Source: Streptomyces brasiliensis (lineage in GTDB: Bacteria; Actinomycetota; Actinomycetes; Streptomycetales; Streptomycetaceae). From it: DNA of 64,000 nucleotides. Position numbers and translations under genes: made by a program. The stretch spans positions 1 through 64,000 of the forward strand of contig NZ_BMQA01000025.1 of assembly GCF_014647875.1 (NCBI RefSeq), written 5' to 3'. The first letter of the stretch is position 1, and every line of letters starts with the position of its first letter. Under the pieces are notes generated by a model. The model saw only the letters and a list, made by a program, of their open reading frames with translations. It was not told the origin of the DNA and searched no databases. Below are positions 1 to 8,719 of this stretch, piece after piece.

Positions 1-2
1 GA

Positions 3-152
3 GCCGACCTCGAACGGACCCGGCGATGGATCGCCGCCGAGCAGCGGCGCGAGCGGGAACGACGGCAAGGGGGCAGCGGTCCCAGCCGCGGCGTGGTGAT
101 CGTCGCCGCCGGTGACGCTCACCGCTGGTCTTCGGCGTTGGGGAACGGCTGA
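3..152 (+). CDS. C-terminal end of an unidentified CDS entering from the left edge
   Basis: The third forward frame is open from the window edge and stops with TGA at 150-152. The roughly 49 visible residues start with a strongly charged helix (ERTRRWIAAEQRRERERRQ) followed by a Gly/Ser/Arg stretch and a short tail. The helix resembles the N-terminal part of the DUF6233 family common in Streptomyces, but only by eye, and the conserved C-terminal part of that family does not follow. It could be the tail of a broken gene. I cannot assign a function. Confidence 0.3.
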   Translation, partial: ADLERTRRWIAAEQRRERERRQGGSGPSRGVVIVAAGDAHRWSSALGNG

Positions 153-590
153 AGGAAGGGTCGCAGGGGACGCCCCGACTGGATGGCATGCGTGGCCCAT
201 ACGAGTAGCCTCTGCCAGAGCCGCGCCGGGGCGGGTCCTCTGCACGGTCCGAGGGTCCCCCGTGCCTGACCGGGGTGTCCCTTCCCCTGTCCGGTCCCTC
301 CCCTTCAGGCCGGCCCTCCGCAGTGAAACGGCCCCCTCGCCACCGAGCGGCCCCCAGGGACCGCCCGCCCTCGCCGCAGGCCTGTCATTCGTTCCGGCAC
401 CGCGAGGGCGTAGTGGCTGCCGGTCATGACGGCCACGCGCACGAACCGACCGCTGTGCGTCCCTGAGTGAAAACCGGGCCCGTGGCTCGGGCGGTGTTCT
501 GTCCCCGTTATTGGCGCATTGCCGGGTGCCGTGGCAGAACCAGGCGCCCCTGGGACCCGTTTCGGCCTGCCCGCTGTCGGGCCGCCGATT
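153..590. other. No recognisable gene
   Basis: The frames in this stretch are short, rich in Arg/Pro/Gly and carry no motif I recognise. The LLM pseudogene that follows has lost its N-terminal part, so some of this DNA may be degraded flank of that gene or of an insertion element. Confidence 0.4.
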
Positions 591-594
591 ACTC

Positions 595-1149
595 AACGGC
601 CTGCGCGTCTTCCCGCACACCGAGTCCGGGACGATCCCGACCTGGGTCGGCGTTGGCGGCAGCCCCGAGTCGGTGGTGCGGACCGCACGCCACGGGTTCG
701 CCCTGATGCTCGCCATCATCGGGGGCGACGTCGCCCGCTTCGCACCGTTCTCCGAGCTGTTCGGACGGGCACTGGCTGAGTTTGGGCAGCCGGTGCGGCC
801 GGTGGGCGTGCACGCGCCCGGCCACGTGGCCGCCACGGACGAACAGGCGTGGGAGGAGTTCCTGCCGCATCTGGAGAAGACGATGCGCAAGGTGTCGGCC
901 GAGCGCGGCTTCCGTCCCCCTACCCGGGCCGAGCTGATGCGGGACGTGGCGCCCGGCGGAGCCCTGCACGTGGGATCGCCCGAGACGGTGGCCCGCAAGA
1001 TCGCCGACTCCCTCAGAACTCTCGGCGCGACCCGGTTCGACCTGAAATACGGCATGGCCGGCATGGCGCACGCGCACGTCCTGTGATGCGTCGAACTGTT
1101 CGGCACCAAGGTCGCCCCCATGGTTCGGGACATGCTCAGCCAGGAGTGA
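595..1149 (+). pseudogene. Truncated LLM-class (luciferase-like) monooxygenase with in-frame TGA
   Basis: The frame encodes the C-terminal half of a flavin-dependent luciferase-like (LLM) oxidoreductase. Recognisable blocks are TIPTWVGVGGSPESVVR, the ARFAPFSELF segment, HVGSPETVARKIADSL and FDLKYG. The N-terminal half of the TIM barrel, about 170 residues in this family, is absent. A TGA at 1084-1086 interrupts the frame just before the typical end of the protein. The same frame then continues with CVELFGTKVAPMVRDML, which is the expected family C-terminus, to a second stop at 1147-1149. The gene is therefore broken twice: N-terminal loss plus a late stop. It was probably an F420- or FMN-dependent oxidoreductase. 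No start codon with a ribosome binding site is evident. Confidence 0.8.
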
Positions 1150-1211
1150 CGCGCCGCCTGTTCGGGACGCTCGTCCCACGGCCCCAGGACTGATCCTCGA
1201 AGCCCGCCGAT

Positions 1212-1668
1212 TCATGAATCGGCGGGCTCGGGAAGAGGTGCGCACGTGGTGTCCGCCTGCCGTCCGGGCTTGCGGTGAGGCAGGTCGCCGGTCGCCAGGC
1301 AGTCCGCGACAGCGTCATCGACACAGCTGTTCCCGTTGAGGGTGTTGGCGTGGTTGGTTCCGCCGGTCACGGCCAGCAGCGCCGAGTGAGGGAACCGTGA
1401 GCGCACTTCCAGGCTGCCCTCGAAGGGCGTGGCGGCGTCCTCGGTCTCCGACCGGCCGGCCGGACGCGGCGTCCCAGTAGAAGCAGGGCGAGTTCACCCA
1501 TCTCCAGGCCCATGCCACGTCCGGCGCCTGCTCATGTGCCTTCCAGGTGTGCGTCGACCACGTGTCCCAGTTCTTGGGCCATGGGGCCTCCGTGCACTCC
1601 TGCGCTACGGAAACCGCCGCGTTGTCGTCGCACGCGGCCGCGACGGACTGTTCCTCCCAGCAGTCCAC
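1212..1668 (-). pseudogene. Remnant of a TAP-like alpha/beta hydrolase, frameshifted
   Basis: Two minus-strand frames each carry part of the C-terminal domain of tripeptidyl-aminopeptidase-like hydrolases (Abhydrolase_4/TAP type). The upstream frame has the region before the last strand (CTEAPWPKNWDTWSTHT, then VNSPCFYWD). The downstream frame has ATPFEGSLEVRSRF, then a His-containing TNHANTL segment and GNSCVDDAVADCLATG, which is the family C-terminus. The two join near 1440 only by a frame change, with loss of the linker carrying the acidic residue. The N-terminal half with the nucleophile is missing. Intact homologues are secreted peptidases or esterases of about 500 residues. Confidence 0.7.
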
Positions 1669-1848
1669 CTTGCGCAGCCTATTTCCGCGTCGGTGGCGGC
1701 AGCTCCTTGGTCGCGACTGCTGTCGGTGCCGGCGTGTGCCGGTGTAGACGTTGCGTGGGACCTCCTCCTCACAGGCGGAGTGCTCCAGTGCGGACCGACG
1801 AGACCAAACTGGCAGACCTGCGACATCCCGCCTGCGCGTAGGCGCTGC

Positions 1849-2448
1849 TCAGCCCTCGGAGTCCGAGGCCGGCTGCTCCTGCTGTTCGGGAGTCTTTTCG
1901 CCTGCTGTTGTGGTGTAGAAGACGGACCTTCCTTGCTTGGACCGTTCGGCGAGGCCCTTGGCGACAAGGTTCTCGACGGTGGTGCGTACGACCGTGGTCT
2001 TGATGTTGCGCTCAGGGTGGGCTTGAGCGAGTGCGGCGGTGACCTCCGCGGCGGAGCGGGGGTCGGTCTGCTGTGACAGGTGCCGGGTGACGAGTTCGAC
2101 GAGCGTGGGCTGAGTCGCGTCACTGCTGACACTCGCTGTCTTGGCCGAGGTCTTCTTCGTTGTGGGCTTGGGCGCTGTGGCCGTCTTGCGGCGGGAGGCG
2201 GCCGCAGTTGTGCGAGGCGCGGGGACGGTCTTTTCGGCTGTGATGGGGACCGTGGTGTCGTTCTCCAGGGCTTTCTGCACGCCGAGCAGCACGGCCTGGT
2301 CGTGCTGGAGTGCGTTCAACTGCTGCTGGAGAGAGGCGACTTCGGCGCTGATGCGTTCCTGTTCCTTGGTGTTGCCTTCGAGATCGGCCGTTACCTGTTC
2401 GGCGTACTGGGCCTTGATGCCGGCTGTGTGTGACTGGACTTCGGTCAT
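1849..2448 (-). CDS. Coiled-coil protein with C-terminal winged-helix domain
   Basis: This 199-residue protein has three parts. Residues 1-70 are a predicted long helix/coiled coil rich in Gln, Glu and Leu. Residues 70-110 are a Lys/Thr/Ala/Pro-rich linker with KTA and KKT repeats, similar to nucleoid-associated DNA-binding tails. Residues 115-185 look like a winged helix (LVELVTRHL, then SAAEVTAALAQAHPERN, then VVRTTVENLVAKGLAERSK). Similar proteins in Streptomyces are annotated only as regulatory or hypothetical. The ATG is preceded by a GGGGCAGGA Shine-Dalgarno-like stretch, which supports this start. It is intact in a neighbourhood of broken genes. A role as a DNA-binding regulator is inferred from the domains. 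Confidence 0.8.
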   Translation of the reverse strand: MTEVQSHTAGIKAQYAEQVTADLEGNTKEQERISAEVASLQQQLNALQHDQAVLLGVQKALENDTTVPITAEKTVPAPRTTAAASRRKTATAPKPTTKKTSAKTASVSSDATQPTLVELVTRHLSQQTDPRSAAEVTAALAQAHPERNIKTTVVRTTVENLVAKGLAERSKQGRSVFYTTTAGEKTPEQQEQPASDSEG

Positions 2449-2589
2449 GGTCCTGCCCCTTATGTGCTGTGTTTTTAGTGCTGGGGGCGGATCGTACCCG
2501 CTGGTACGACGGACTCTCTACTCGGGCTCGAACTTGCTTGTGCGAGTTGTGCGCTTCTTTCCAGGCTGGAAGTTCGGGCATGTCCCGCC

Positions 2590-2772
2590 CGCATGAAGAC
2601 CTGGAAGATCCAGCGCGACTGCCGCTTCAGAGGCGACGGCGTCCGCCACGCCATCCTCGGCATCGCCCACCTGCACGATCTGGCCCTCACCAGATGGGGG
2701 CGCCTGCCCTCTCTTGCGGCGCTGCGGGATGATGAGGGGCAGTGCCCTGGTAGCGGTCGTCAGCAATGGTGA
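2590..2772 (+). pseudogene. C-terminal remnant of an IS5-family transposase
   Basis: A short forward frame begins MKTWKIQRDCRFRGDGVRHA and continues ILGIAHLHDLAL. This is the characteristic last segment of actinobacterial IS5-family DDE transposases, where the final catalytic region ends in a MKTWKILRDCR-like helix. Homology fades by about 2690, and the frame runs on to a TGA at 2770. The catalytic core and both IS ends are missing or unrecognisable. Confidence 0.65.
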
Positions 2773-3002
2773 CCGCGTGGCCCGCGGCGGCCTTGGTGCA
2801 TGCTGCATGGTCGCTTCCGCCAGCGCATGACCGCAGGCAAACGGCAGTTCAGCAGGAACCTCGCAACGACCACCGCTCAGGCGAACCCGTCGGCCACGGC
2901 CGCCAACGGAGGTGGCGTATTGAGTGGCCACTGCGCGCCCAGGTGTTCCGACGCGGCGGCCCGAAAGGTCTGCATGAGCGCGCACTTCGGATACGTGGAC
3001 TG

Positions 3003-3420
3003 ATGATGCTCCAGACATTCAAGGAGGCTTCTGCGCCTCGTAGTCACCCACCCGAGTTCCGGCGCAAGGTCCTCGATCTGGTCGAAGTCGTCCGGCCGTT
3101 CTCTCAGATCGCCCACGACCTTGGCATCAGCGAGCAGACGATCTACGTCTGGCGTCGTCAGCACATCATCGACACCGGGCAACTGCCGGGGCCGACCAGC
3201 GAGGACCAAGCCGAACTCGTGGCGGCACGACGGCGGATCGCCGAACTGGAGGCGGAATCGCCTCCTCCACCGCCGGGCAGCCGAGCTCATTGGTAAGGTG
3301 GTGCCCCCCAAAGACGCTTCGAGGCCGTCGCGGTGATGGCCGGCGAGGGCATGTCCTGTCCGTGCAGATGGCGATGAGAGTGCTCAACGTCTTTTGAGTC
3401 CGGCTGCTCGCCTGGCGCTC
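3003..3420 (+). pseudogene. Degraded IS3-family transposase (OrfA helix-turn-helix and start of OrfB)
   Basis: The OrfA part starts at an ATG near 3003-3006 and shows the IS3-type helix-turn-helix: FRRKVLDLVEV, FSQIAHDLGISEQTIYVWRR, then the leucine-zipper-like ARRRIAELEAE. A frameshift near 3255 moves HRRAAELIGKVVPPK into the next frame. Another near 3350 interrupts the junction between RFEAVAVMAGEGMS and SVQMAMRVLNV, which are early OrfB sequences. A stop then follows. The rest of OrfB, including the DDE domain, is gone. The element is dead and abuts a broken quinone oxidoreductase on the other strand. Confidence 0.75.
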
Positions 3421-3440
3421 CCGCCGACCCTCTCCACGGT

Positions 3441-3695
3441 CTCTGCGACCTGGAGTCTCTGCACCCCGGGCCCCACTGCGTCGATCCATCGGGCGCCGTC
3501 ATCATGAGGAACCACCTGCGGGAACGGCGTGGGCTCACCTCAGCCTTGACGGAACTTGTAGTCCACCGGATTCATTCCCGAGACCACCACCTGGACTCGG
3601 ACCTGGCCTTCCCCGGGCTGGGGCACCTCGCGTTCGACCAGATGCAGCACCTTCGCCGCGGCATCGGTCCTTTCATACACGACGGCTTTCATCAT
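3441..3695 (-). pseudogene. N-terminal fragment of NADPH:quinone oxidoreductase with in-frame stop
   Basis: Reading leftward from an ATG at 3692-3695 the product starts MKAVVYERTDAAAKVLHLVE and continues VPQPGEGQVRVQV and SGMNPVDYKFRQG. This is the N-terminus of a zinc-independent MDR-type quinone oxidoreductase. A TGA at 3540-3542 ends the frame. The same frame after the stop still reads EPTPFPQVVPHDDGA and IDAVGPGV, the expected next segment, so the stop is a nonsense or small-indel change. Homology ends near 3441, where the IS3 remnant begins, so the last two thirds of the gene including the Rossmann domain are lost. It is divergent from nothing intact and probably not functional. Confidence 0.75.
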
Positions 3696-3747
3696 CACGA
3701 CTCTCAGCCGATGAACCCGGTAAGGCCAGGGTTTCGGGCAACGTCGG

Positions 3748-4341
3748 CTAAGCGGGCTCCCGCAGCCCGGGCACAAGGAGCCGGTCAAAGACACTGCTGA
3801 AGAAGGCGTCGAACGGCTTTGCTGAGCGGCTGCTTCGAGCCGCCACGAGAGCCCCTTCCCATGAGGACAGCAGGAAGATCGCGGTCGTATCCGGGTCGAC
3901 CGTCGAGTCGACATCCCCCGTCATGACCGCGTCGCGCAGCGCCCCGGCCAGGGCATGGCTCCACTGGTCAAAGCCTTCGTGGATCTTGCCGCGCAGCGCC
4001 ATGCTGTGGTCGGCCACCTCAGCACCGAAGTTTCCCAGCAGGCAGCCGCGGGTGAACCCGTACTGTTCCTGCTCATCACGCAAGAACTCGAAATGTCTGC
4101 GAAGTCGCACCAACGGTTCGACGGATCGGTCGGACAGCTCACCCAGGCGCCTTGTCTCCCCATACAGCTCCAGGACGACAAGAGCCAGGGCCTCCTTGCT
4201 CTCGAAGTGGTTGTAAACCGAACCCTTCGGCACGCCGGCCGCCTCTGCGATGTCCTTGATGCCGGCCGCGTTGTAGCCGTGTGTATGGAACCGGTCTACC
4301 GCCGCGTTGACGATCTCTTCGCGCATGCTTCGCCTGGCCAT
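3748..4341 (-). CDS. TetR/AcrR-family transcriptional regulator
   Basis: This 197-residue repressor has an N-terminal TetR helix-turn-helix (residues 5-50: REEIVNAAVDRFHTHGYNAAG, KDIAEAAGVPKGSVYNHFESK) and a C-terminal ligand domain. That domain contains RGCLLGNFGAEVADHS, the signature of the TetR_C_16/AcrR subgroup that responds to electrophiles and quinones. I chose the ATG at 4341 (MARRSMREE) because upstream residues are not TetR-like. It is divergent from the zinc alcohol dehydrogenase at 4544, and the intervening DNA holds a perfect 10-bp palindrome, so autoregulation and control of the dehydrogenase are likely. The quinone oxidoreductase fragment just downstream was probably once part of the same reactive-compound response. 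Confidence 0.92.
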   Translation of the reverse strand: MARRSMREEIVNAAVDRFHTHGYNAAGIKDIAEAAGVPKGSVYNHFESKEALALVVLELYGETRRLGELSDRSVEPLVRLRRHFEFLRDEQEQYGFTRGCLLGNFGAEVADHSMALRGKIHEGFDQWSHALAGALRDAVMTGDVDSTVDPDTTAIFLLSSWEGALVAARSSRSAKPFDAFFSSVFDRLLVPGLREPA

Positions 4342-4419
4342 GAGCACCTCCGTCGTCCAATATGAACAGTCGTCTTGCTCTTGTGTCAACCGCGGGGGAT
4401 CGCCTTGACCGTTTTAAAG

Positions 4420-4429
4420 TGACCGGTCA
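4420..4429. promoter_or_regulatory. Perfect palindrome, candidate TetR operator
   Basis: TGACCGGTCA is a perfect 10-bp inverted repeat between the divergent TetR gene (start 4341) and alcohol dehydrogenase gene (start 4544). A related half, TTGACCG, lies 15 bp to the left at 4405. Its position between regulator and target is typical for TetR-family operators. Binding is inferred. Confidence 0.5.
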
Positions 4430-4543
4430 TTATTGCGGCAGCCGCAGGTGCCCAGGGCTGACCACCAGCTCGAGCCATTGCCGCCTACTGCCGGCACGGC
4501 CAATCCGCCACCGATCAAGGATTCGCGTCCACGGAGGGTTTCC

Positions 4544-5560
4544 ATGTCTGAATACCGAGCAGTCCAAGTCACCGGCTCACGCGTCTTCTCAGCCGTCCAG
4601 CGCGTTCAGGAGGCGCCGCGACCCGGCTTTGTGCGCCTGCGGGTCGAGGCCTGCGGTGTGTGCCACTCGGACGCACTGGCGGTTGAGGGACTGCGGGCCG
4701 ACCCCTCGACGCCCATCGTTCCCGGCCACGAGATCGTCGGCGTGATCGACGAGGTGGGCGAGGGGATCAGCGCCTGGCGTGTAGGAGAACGTGTGGGCGT
4801 CGGATTCCTCGCCGGGCACTGTGGCGAGTGCGAGTCCTGCCGACGCGGGATCTTCATCCACTGCGAGAACCAACAACAGATGGGTACGACGGTGGACGGC
4901 GGATACGCCGACGTTGTGATCGCCCGAGCGAACGGTCTTGTCCGCATCCCGGAAGGACTTTCTCCCGTGGAGGCCGCGCCACTGCTGTGCGCCGGGCTGA
5001 CATCCTTCATGGGACTGCGGTCCGTCGAGGCAGAGCCGGGAGCCCTGGTAGCAGTACAGGGCATCGGCGGACTCGGCCACCTCGCGCTCCAGTACGCTGC
5101 AAAGCTCGGCTATCGCGTAGCCGCGATCGCTCGCGGCAGGGAGAAGGAAGAACTGGCGCGGTCGCTCGGCGCTGACCACTACATCGACAGCATCGCCGAA
5201 GATCCGGGTCAGGCACTGCAGGGTCTGGGCGGCGCCGCTGCCGTTATCGCCACGGCAGCAAGCGGGCCCTCCATGTCGCCCCTTGTGCCCGGGCTCCGAC
5301 CTCGCGGCCAGTTCGTCGTACTCGGTGTCGATGCCGAGCCCATCGCTGTACACACGGCAGACCTCGTCTTCGGCAGCCGCACGATCAGCGGCCGTCTTAC
5401 CGGCACCCCGATCGACAACGAGGACAACCTGCGCTTCAGCCTCACACACGGCATCCGGCCGACAACCGAGGTGATGCCACTGTCCGACGCCCCCAAGGCA
5501 TACGAACACATGATGTCGGGGAATGCCCGATTCCGTGTCGTCCTCGACACCTCGGCGTAA
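4544..5560 (+). CDS. Zinc-dependent alcohol dehydrogenase (MDR family)
   Basis: This 338-residue medium-chain dehydrogenase should oxidise an alcohol or reduce an aldehyde with NAD(P)H. The catalytic zinc ligands are visible as ACGVCHSD near residue 38 and GHEIVG near residue 63. The structural zinc lobe is [19 protein letters not shown] at about residues 90-110. The nucleotide-binding site is [15 protein letters not shown] near residue 175. The length is normal. The ATG at 4544 is chosen because GGAGG sits 6 bp upstream and the N-terminus then aligns with the family. It is divergent from the TetR gene at 3748-4341, with a palindrome between them, so it is probably induced by that regulator's ligand. 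Confidence 0.93.
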   Translation: MSEYRAVQVTGSRVFSAVQRVQEAPRPGFVRLRVEACGVCHSDALAVEGLRADPSTPIVPGHEIVGVIDEVGEGISAWRVGERVGVGFLAGHCGECESCRRGIFIHCENQQQMGTTVDGGYADVVIARANGLVRIPEGLSPVEAAPLLCAGLTSFMGLRSVEAEPGALVAVQGIGGLGHLALQYAAKLGYRVAAIARGREKEELARSLGADHYIDSIAEDPGQALQGLGGAAAVIATAASGPSMSPLVPGLRPRGQFVVLGVDAEPIAVHTADLVFGSRTISGRLTGTPIDNEDNLRFSLTHGIRPTTEVMPLSDAPKAYEHMMSGNARFRVVLDTSA

Positions 5561-5574
5561 CCCACCGCTACAGC

Positions 5575-5694
5575 TGGACAGCAAGGTTCATCGCGTCGGG
5601 ACGCCGGCCGACGTGGCCGCGGCAGTGACGTTCCTCGTGAGCGACGAGGCAGCCTTCCTCACGGGTGTCGTCCTGCCCGTCGACGGGGGCGGCA
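5575..5694 (+). pseudogene. C-terminal tail of a short-chain dehydrogenase
   Basis: About 38 codons encode [20 protein letters not shown], then [14 protein letters not shown], the near-universal C-terminal segment of classical SDR enzymes. No upstream Rossmann or YxxxK region exists, because the alcohol dehydrogenase occupies that DNA up to 5560. The fragment is a remnant left by deletion. Confidence 0.7.
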
Positions 5695-5803
5695 GGAGTC
5701 GGGCAAAAGTCCGCGCCCGTGAGCGCCGTTGTGAAACAGGACGCCATCGGGCGGGCCCGGCAGGGCCGGCCCGATGGGCGTTCCGACCGAATGGGAGTGA
5801 TTC

Positions 5804-6111
5804 ATGGCGTTGACCACCGTGATCGCGCGGTTCCCCCCTTCATCGAGGGCGCATCCCTGACCGTGCGAAGCAAGTTGCCAGCCCTGACGGAGGTACTGCG
5901 CAACGAACCTGGCTGCGTGGCCTACGAACCGTATCTGGCTCCGGACTGCATGCTCGTCATCGTGGAACGATGGGCGGACCAGGAATCCTGTCTGACTCAC
6001 AGGCGAAGCGCTGCGGCCGTTGAGCTCGGTACCGTGCTTCGGCCGTTGCTCTCCGACGCGTTCCACGTCTCTGTCGTGGAGCCACTGGCCGGACCCGGGC
6101 GGCGGAGCTGA
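5804..6111 (+). pseudogene. Antibiotic biosynthesis monooxygenase-domain protein, frameshifted at a C run
   Basis: An ATG at 5804 starts [10 protein letters not shown], the typical first strand of small ABM-fold proteins. The frame breaks at a run of six C residues near 5831-5836 and stops soon after. One frame over the protein continues with LPALTEVLRNEPGCVAYEPY, MLVIVERWADQESC and the C-terminal VELGTVLRPLLSDAFHVSV, ending with TGA at 6109. Removing one base from the C run would give a protein of about 100 residues, which is normal for a dimeric ABM protein. This is either a real homopolymer frameshift or a sequencing error. Such proteins act as small monooxygenases or stress-related heme or quinone enzymes. 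Confidence 0.6.
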
Positions 6112-6739
6112 GCACAGCCCCGGCGCCCGGGTCCGATCACCGGCTCGAACGCAGTGTGCAAAGCGGGGTCTCGCCGTGCTCCGCTTCGTGCACGGCCGCG
6201 AACCGGCCGGCGTGCTGGAGCCCCACCTGCGTGTGATCACCGCCACGCTGACGGTGTAGGAGTCCGCTGTCCGCAGCACAGTCGCACCGCGCGGAGGTGC
6301 GCCATCGGCGAGAGCCGCAGGAGGCGGCGGTAGCCGTGCTGGAGCGCTCGGACGCCGACCCCGCATCGCTCGGCGAGCGTCGTCACGTCCTGGGCTCAGA
6401 TTCGATCGACTCGGCCGCCGTCTGGACGACCTTCGGCCGCGCCGACGTGGCCGCCGTGGCCGAGTTCTATCGTGTGCACTTCTCAGTCTCCGGCCGGGCC
6501 GAAGCGTGCTGCTGCGGCCTCGACCACCCCATCCCACCGGACGCCCTGTCTCGTGAAAGCTCGAGGCTAGAGATCGGCAGCAGCAGGCGAACAACTCGTG
6601 CTCCGAGTCGGACGGTTCCTGGGAAAGATTCCCCTCGGGACGGTCCGCCCACGCGGGTGCTTGATTCCCAGGTGAGCCTACGCCGCGGTGGGCAGCGACG
6701 AGATTGAGCCCGTCGTCGGCATCGGGCCGATATGGGCTC
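6112..6739. other. No recognisable gene
   Basis: Open frames here are Arg/Ser/Pro-rich on both strands and show no family motif. The DNA is probably eroded coding sequence, like its surroundings, but I cannot name what it was. Confidence 0.4.
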
Positions 6740-7093
6740 TTATGTGCGCTTGAACCCGTGGCTCCGTTCCACCTTCGCGACATGCAGCGTGTAGCTCTGG
6801 TACCACTCGACTTGCCCGCGCTTCTGCGCCGCGCCGTGCTCGGCGTTGCTCCGCCACTCCGTGAGGGCGTCGGTGTCGCGGAAGTACCCGACGGTGATGG
6901 ACAGCCCACCAGGAGTCTGCGCGTGGTCCATCCCCAGGAACCCAGGGACGTCCTTCACCAGGTCTTCCATGCGTGCGTTGGTCTCGCTGTAGCCGCTCTG
7001 GTCCTGGGTTCGCACCGCAGTGAAGACAGCGACGTAGTAGGGGGGTTCATAGGCCTCGACGGGCGCGACAGGCGCTTTGGAGTGATCGCTCAT
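6740..7093 (-). CDS. Antibiotic biosynthesis monooxygenase-domain protein
   Basis: This 117-residue protein has an ABM-type dimeric alpha/beta barrel: the first strand YYVAVFTAVR, the helix GYSETNARMEDLVKDVPGFLGMD, the strand SITVGYFRD, the helix LTEWRSNAEHGAAQKRG and the last strand YTLHVAKVER. Homologues are annotated as antibiotic biosynthesis monooxygenase or DUF3291-like proteins of stress clusters. The ATG at 7093 starts a compact protein with the expected N-terminal lead (MSDHSKAP). It stands alone on the minus strand with degraded DNA on both sides. The substrate is unknown. Confidence 0.8.
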   Translation of the reverse strand: MSDHSKAPVAPVEAYEPPYYVAVFTAVRTQDQSGYSETNARMEDLVKDVPGFLGMDHAQTPGGLSITVGYFRDTDALTEWRSNAEHGAAQKRGQVEWYQSYTLHVAKVERSHGFKRT

Positions 7094-7232
7094 ATCGCCA
7101 CTTTGAGGCAGGACGTGGCCAAGGATCCAGTGCCTTGCCCAAACGGGATACATAAGGGGTCCAGCTCTTGACCAAGGCTCTCCGAGCTTCCTTTCTGCGG
7201 CACTCTGACGGTGGGACGCGAGCCGAGAGGGG

Positions 7233-7407
7233 CTATCGAGCCGCGACGGCGTGCCACAGGGACAGGGCGAGTCCAGCGGCTGCAACCAGTACGGCGATGC
7301 TGGGGGAGAGGCCAGCGGGCTCGCTCCAGCACGGTGACTGTCTCGACCAGCAGCACCCCCACGCGCCTGACCGACGGCCTCACGGCCGTTGCCCGGGACG
7401 CGGACAT
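7233..7407 (-). pseudogene. Possible small membrane protein, frameshifted
   Basis: From an ATG at 7407 one frame reads MSASRATAVRPSVRRVGVLL with a hydrophobic VETVTVLE. After a frame change near 7320 the next frame reads AGLSPSIAVLVAAAGLALSL, then WHAVAAR and a stop. Two hydrophobic stretches interrupted by a frameshift suggest a decayed small membrane protein. This is a weak call based on hydrophobicity only. Confidence 0.25.
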
Positions 7408-7679
7408 GCGGATACAGGTCAATACGCTTCACCGCAGAATGATCAAGTGGTGGACGGCATGCATCGCTCGTGAAAGCCCGAGGCCAGTGGGATGGCCGGT
7501 GTGGCGCGAGGAGGTCGGCCGGCTGCATCCTGTCGAGGAACCAGGCGCGTACCCCCGTGAAGTTCTCTCCCTTTCACAGGCGGAAAATCGTCTCCCTCAA
7601 AGACCATGACGTACCGTCAGGTATTCCGGGCCGGGCCGGCCCACCTGACGAACGCAACGAGACCCCAGTCGTGCAAGGG

Positions 7680-8642
7680 TCATAGTGATCTCCGTGCCAC
7701 CGGTGCCGCCGAGGTGACGCCGCTGCGCGATGGTGATGTCTGGTCGCTGGCCGCCGAGGGGCACAAAGACAAGGTCCGCGCGCATCCCTGACCAGCGCTC
7801 TGGTTCCGCGCCGATCCTGCCCAGCCCCAGGCGATGTCGTCGACCGCGAGGAACGGCTCGTTGATCACGGTCGCGGGGGTCAACCCGGTGAACGCCACGA
7901 CGTCCCGGTGCAGGTGCGACTGGTCGGAGAAGCCGCCGTCGGCCGCGACTCCCGCCGCGTCCTGCCCCGCGACCAGGCCGTGGACGGCGTGGTCGAAGCG
8001 GACCAGCTTCGCCGCGCGCTTGGGCGACAGACCGACCTGTGACCGGAACCGGGACCACAGCTGTTTACGGCTCCACCCGAGCTCGGTCGCGAGGCACTCG
8101 ATCCGGACCGTGCCCCGGCTGGCGGCGATCCGGCGCCAGGCCCAGGCCACCTCCGGGGCCACCCGCGACGCCGCCGCACATCGGCGAACGAGCCACGCGT
8201 CGATCCACGCGAAGCGGTCCGCCCAGGACGAAAACTCGCCCAAACGCTCACTGATCCGCGCCGACTCCCGGCCCCACAGGTCGTCGAGGGTCACCGCGGT
8301 GTTGTCGAGATCGGCCACGACACCGCCCAGAACGGCGTGTGCGACCACCGGTGACAGGCGCACCTGGAGGCACTCGAAGGCGTCGGCCCGCAGCGCGGCA
8401 AGGCGTTCGCCGAACCCGAGCCCGGTGACGAAGCTGCCCTGCTGCTGACGACCGGTGGTGTCCTCCACGGCGATCGTGCCGCCGAACACCAGCACCAGGG
8501 CCACGGCCGGGTGCGGGATGAGCCGGAGGGTGGGCGGGGTGATGCCACGGTCACGGAACCCGGCCATGGTGACCCCAGGCACGCGGATGGGCCGCGTGGG
8601 ACAGGTGATTTGCCACAGCAGGTCGTCCGTTTCGGCCCTCAT
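7680..8642 (-). CDS. AraC-family transcriptional regulator
   Basis: This 320-residue protein has an N-terminal cupin-like sensor (PTLRLIPHPAVALVLVFGG, then GLGFGERLAALRADAFECLQ) and a C-terminal double helix-turn-helix at about residues 170-265. The latter includes RIECLATELGWSRKQLWSRF, VGLSPKRAAKLVRFDHA, then GGFSDQSHLHRDVVAFTGLTP, the AraC signature. The last 45 residues beyond DIAWGW are low in complexity and may reflect a changed stop. It is divergent from an alpha/beta hydrolase gene 77 bp away, a common regulator/target arrangement. The target hydrolase carries a frameshift. Confidence 0.9.
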   Translation of the reverse strand: MRAETDDLLWQITCPTRPIRVPGVTMAGFRDRGITPPTLRLIPHPAVALVLVFGGTIAVEDTTGRQQQGSFVTGLGFGERLAALRADAFECLQVRLSPVVAHAVLGGVVADLDNTAVTLDDLWGRESARISERLGEFSSWADRFAWIDAWLVRRCAAASRVAPEVAWAWRRIAASRGTVRIECLATELGWSRKQLWSRFRSQVGLSPKRAAKLVRFDHAVHGLVAGQDAAGVAADGGFSDQSHLHRDVVAFTGLTPATVINEPFLAVDDIAWGWAGSARNQSAGQGCARTLSLCPSAASDQTSPSRSGVTSAAPVARRSL

Positions 8643-8719
8643 TCTTCGATGCTACGCACGTTGGCCGACCGGAGCATTTGTCCAAGCCGGCGGCCCGTAC
8701 CGGCGACCACAGTGCCTGT

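Noticed and set aside
1084-1086. TGA in the LLM gene as a selenocysteine or programmed readthrough codon
   Set aside because: No selenocysteine insertion element is apparent, the residue aligned there is not a catalytic one in the family, and the gene is also truncated at the N-terminus.
5659-6909. A 416-codon minus-strand open frame
   Set aside because: Very Arg/Ser/Pro-rich, no motif, overlaps the ABM remnant on the plus strand; not convincing as a gene.
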